A stretch of DNA of 64,000 bases from positions 62,001 through 126,000 of the forward strand of contig NW_026570347.1 in assembly GCF_019649055.1 (NCBI RefSeq), written 5' to 3'. How positions within the stretch are numbered: position 1 is the stretch's first letter; each line of letters opens with the position of its first letter. This DNA is from Paramacrobiotus metropolitanus. Taxonomy: Eukaryota > Tardigrada > Eutardigrada > Parachela > Macrobiotidae. Under the pieces are notes generated by a model, which worked only from the letters and a program-made list of their open reading frames with translations, ran no database searches and had not been told where the DNA came from. Of the stretch, positions 61,618 through 64,000 are shown one piece after another. Position numbers and translations under genes: made by a program.

Positions 61618-63435
61618 GTTGCTTGCCTTTGGGCTTTGAGCACTCTCAATTTTTGCTAAAATACTGTGTTAGACCTAGTTAACATAACCTAAAAAAACAC
61701 GATAAGTTATCCAACCTTTGTTATAATTAATCACAGTTGCGCTACGACCGAATCTTAACTGGACTAGAAAACCTAATTGTTACGAGTAATATTTTCTTAC
61801 CATCTCTGATATCTCTAACATACTGAGAACGACTAGGTATGCCTGCAAACCATTTCGCACACTGAAATAACGCCATCGCTGTGCTTGCTTTTCCATCACT
61901 GCCGAAAATGATCAACAACAACAACTGGGCATAAACAATGTCTATCACCAATTAAGAAACCTGTTTGTTTGGCATTACATCAAGTGTTCTCATTGAAAGC
62001 GAAAACGGAAACATTATCGTTATGGCTGTTACTGTGAAAATTTAGCTAAGGATATGGACAAGGTTTACAGTTTGCCGCAACCACGGTTTTATGGCATGAT
62101 CAACAAGGCTACAAGCACACATAGCGGCAATTGAATGCACGTAAAAAATGTAGAGGGGATAAGAAATGCTTAGCATATAATAAGGTAAAATATGGGTTTT
62201 TTGCTCTGCTTTGTTTCTTCAGACGTGACTAACAAATACACCGGCTGCGTTTGAAAATTAAATAATCCGCTAGACATTTTCCGAGGATGCAGCCACCCCT
62301 CAAACCATAATTGGAGGTTAATACTGCATAAAAAAATACTCGAAACAATTGGAATATTATAGAAATTTTTAATTAATATTGTCGAATCATGCATATTTAG
62401 GCATAAAAATAATACTTTAAGACGAATAGTCTGGAAAACTGGCGTGCTCTGTTTTATAACTTTCTACAGAAGTGCAGTGGCCGTGCATCCGGGCCTCCGG
62501 CTCACATGCGGTTAGGTGAATTTAATTTTTGGTATTTTCTACTTTTTTTATTTTTTAATTTTTTTACTTTCTTTCTGTACTTGTTTGTACTTTGTAACTC
62601 ACTTCATCATAAATTTTAAAGGCATTCTATATACATTTTAAGAAATACTGCGCGCCAAATGATTTGTAGTAGCAAAACACATTTATTCTCGAGGAAAATC
62701 AAAAGGATAATGGCGCATAGTCGCAATAAATTCCTGCTGCAACCCTTATAGCATTGAAGCGGCAAATATGTATGCAATAAAGCATTATCTAATAACGAGA
62801 TCACAACTATATAGTGAGTGACCTATAACTACTTCGAAAGATCTACAAGGTACAATGCGGTTGCTGTCAACGATTATTATAAGCCTGCCAGTTCTAGATA
62901 TTCCTGCATATTCGAAGGAAATTTCTGAGTCCTAGAAGCTATCGAACTTTGTAATTATGACTATTTAAAACTGCACCATGACTTGCACATCCGGCTATGT
63001 ACGTCTTCAGAAAATCGGGGCAATAATAACATACCACTGAAGTTACTGAACAGTTACAATAATTGGCTAAATATCTGGATTTACCACCCCCAATGTGTTC
63101 TAGAGAGTTCGCGGCTTACCATGCTGTCCGTTTTTCTAACAAAACATAAACACATGACAGAAACATTCCTTGAAAACACTTGATCAGACGGTAATAACCT
63201 GCTGCCTGTAAACAAGTTTTTTGCTAATATGAAACATAAGGAAGAATTAGTCGACACATTTCCACACGACAAACGGATATAGTACCGAAGTATATAACAA
63301 AAATTCGCTATTTTCTTTTTTTAGCAGTTGCATGCCTTTCCATGAGGACAGCTTGAATACGCAAAGATCGATTAAGTGACCATAAGAGATTTTTATCACA
63401 AGTTTTAAACAGTGAGCTTTACTTATTCAAAAAAG
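61618..63435. other. Intergenic region between the two peptide genes
   Basis: No supported gene over about 1.8 kb. A minus-strand segment at about 61801-61930 looks exon-like: open, encoding MALFQCAKWFAGIPSRSQYV, and ending at a strong donor GATG followed by GTAAGA. I could not find partner exons or a family. The remainder is AT-rich. Confidence 0.35.
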
Positions 63436-63999
63436 ATGAAGTTTACGACTTGCTTATCTGTGCTGTTGTTCATAGCACTCTTCGCCGGTAAGTACTACGA
63501 GTAGAAGTTGAGGTGTCCGCAGTGCTTTGGTTGCTTTTAGCCGGTTTATAAAAAACATTCAACTGCAGCACGGTCCACAATTTTAAAAATAACTATGCCT
63601 TCTGTTTAACTTCAATCCTGGAGTCAAACTTCCAAAATCTGATGTGACAGGGGATAATAACGCTCCCTGTCACATGCATCATTTGTGTAGAGCATCTAAG
63701 CGTACGTGGAGTAAACAAAATGTTTTTGCTGATAAATTTGGTTATCGACAAAAAATTTAACTGCAGTCAGAAAATTACATGTACAAGTAATAGGATGCCC
63801 TGGGTCTGTATAATTCTAAAACCGCATAATTTTAGCGATTTCGGTGGATGCCCGATGGTGGCGTCATCATCGCCATTGGTGGCCAGGATCGTATTATGGC
63901 GGATACTATTCATACCCTGTTTATTCCTATCCGGTCTCTGTGGGATATCCTTATTACGGCGGTGGATATTATTCGTCGTGGGGATTCGGTCGCCGATAA
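63436..63999 (+). CDS. Small secreted Tyr/Gly/Trp/His-rich peptide
   Basis: Two exons, 63436-63487 and 63836-63999, phase 1, 71 residues; the stop codon TAA ends one base before the window end. The signal peptide MKFTTCLSVLLFIALFAA is followed by ISVDA, a likely cleavage site. The mature peptide starts RWWRHHRHWWPGSYYGGYY and continues with repeated SYPV/YPYYGGG units, ending WGFGRR. Composition and exon layout match the peptide gene at 60771. A cationic, aromatic N-terminus with Tyr/Gly repeats suggests either an antimicrobial or metal-binding peptide or a cross-linked cuticular component. No catalytic or structural domain is present. Confidence 0.82.
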
Positions 64000-64000
64000 C

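Overview
The window is nuclear DNA from a small-genome invertebrate animal. Genes are split by many short GT-AG introns, mostly 54 to 300 bases, and the non-coding sequence is AT-rich. The proteins are clearly metazoan: a SoxC transcription factor, calpain-7, SEC61 gamma, OST4, the polyadenylation factor FIP1, an NPC2-like ML protein and GH18 chitinase family proteins. The GH18-LysM protein and the short secreted Gly/Trp/Tyr-rich peptides point to an ecdysozoan, for example a tardigrade or a nematode-like animal. The sequence alone does not settle the phylum.

Layout. 1-4 kb, minus strand: the 3'-truncated start of a dihydrodiol dehydrogenase gene, a possible decayed relative of it, and an unrecognised cysteine-rich secreted protein. 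4.9-9.8 kb: FIP1 (+), OST4 (-, 45 residues) and SEC61G (+), all housekeeping genes. 9.8-17 kb: no gene I can support. 17.1-23.7 kb: SoxC, three exons, with the HMG box split by two long introns. 23.7-43.1 kb: a gene-poor stretch. It holds the last three exons of an unrecognised hydrophobic protein (-), a probable two-exon small membrane protein (+), and scattered exon-like fragments. 43.1-48.7 kb: calpain-7 (-), sixteen exons. 50-59.2 kb, minus strand: an NPC2-like lipid-binding protein and two tandem GH18 genes. One GH18 gene keeps the catalytic motif and carries two LysM domains. The other has lost the catalytic motif and carries a CBM14-like domain. 60.7-64 kb, plus strand: two small secreted aromatic/glycine-rich peptide genes. 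The first has a possible alternative exon that would attach the same signal peptide to a completely different cysteine-rich peptide.

How the genes fit together. The right 14 kb is almost entirely secreted proteins: an ML-domain lipid binder, an active-looking and an inactive-looking chitinase, and aromatic/glycine-rich peptides. This suggests cuticle, gut or innate-defence functions, although co-regulation cannot be read from the sequence. FIP1, OST4 and SEC61G act in mRNA 3'-end formation, N-glycosylation and ER protein import. Exon boundaries below come from GT-AG sites, phase continuity and similarity recalled from protein families. Every complete multi-exon model sums to a whole number of codons.
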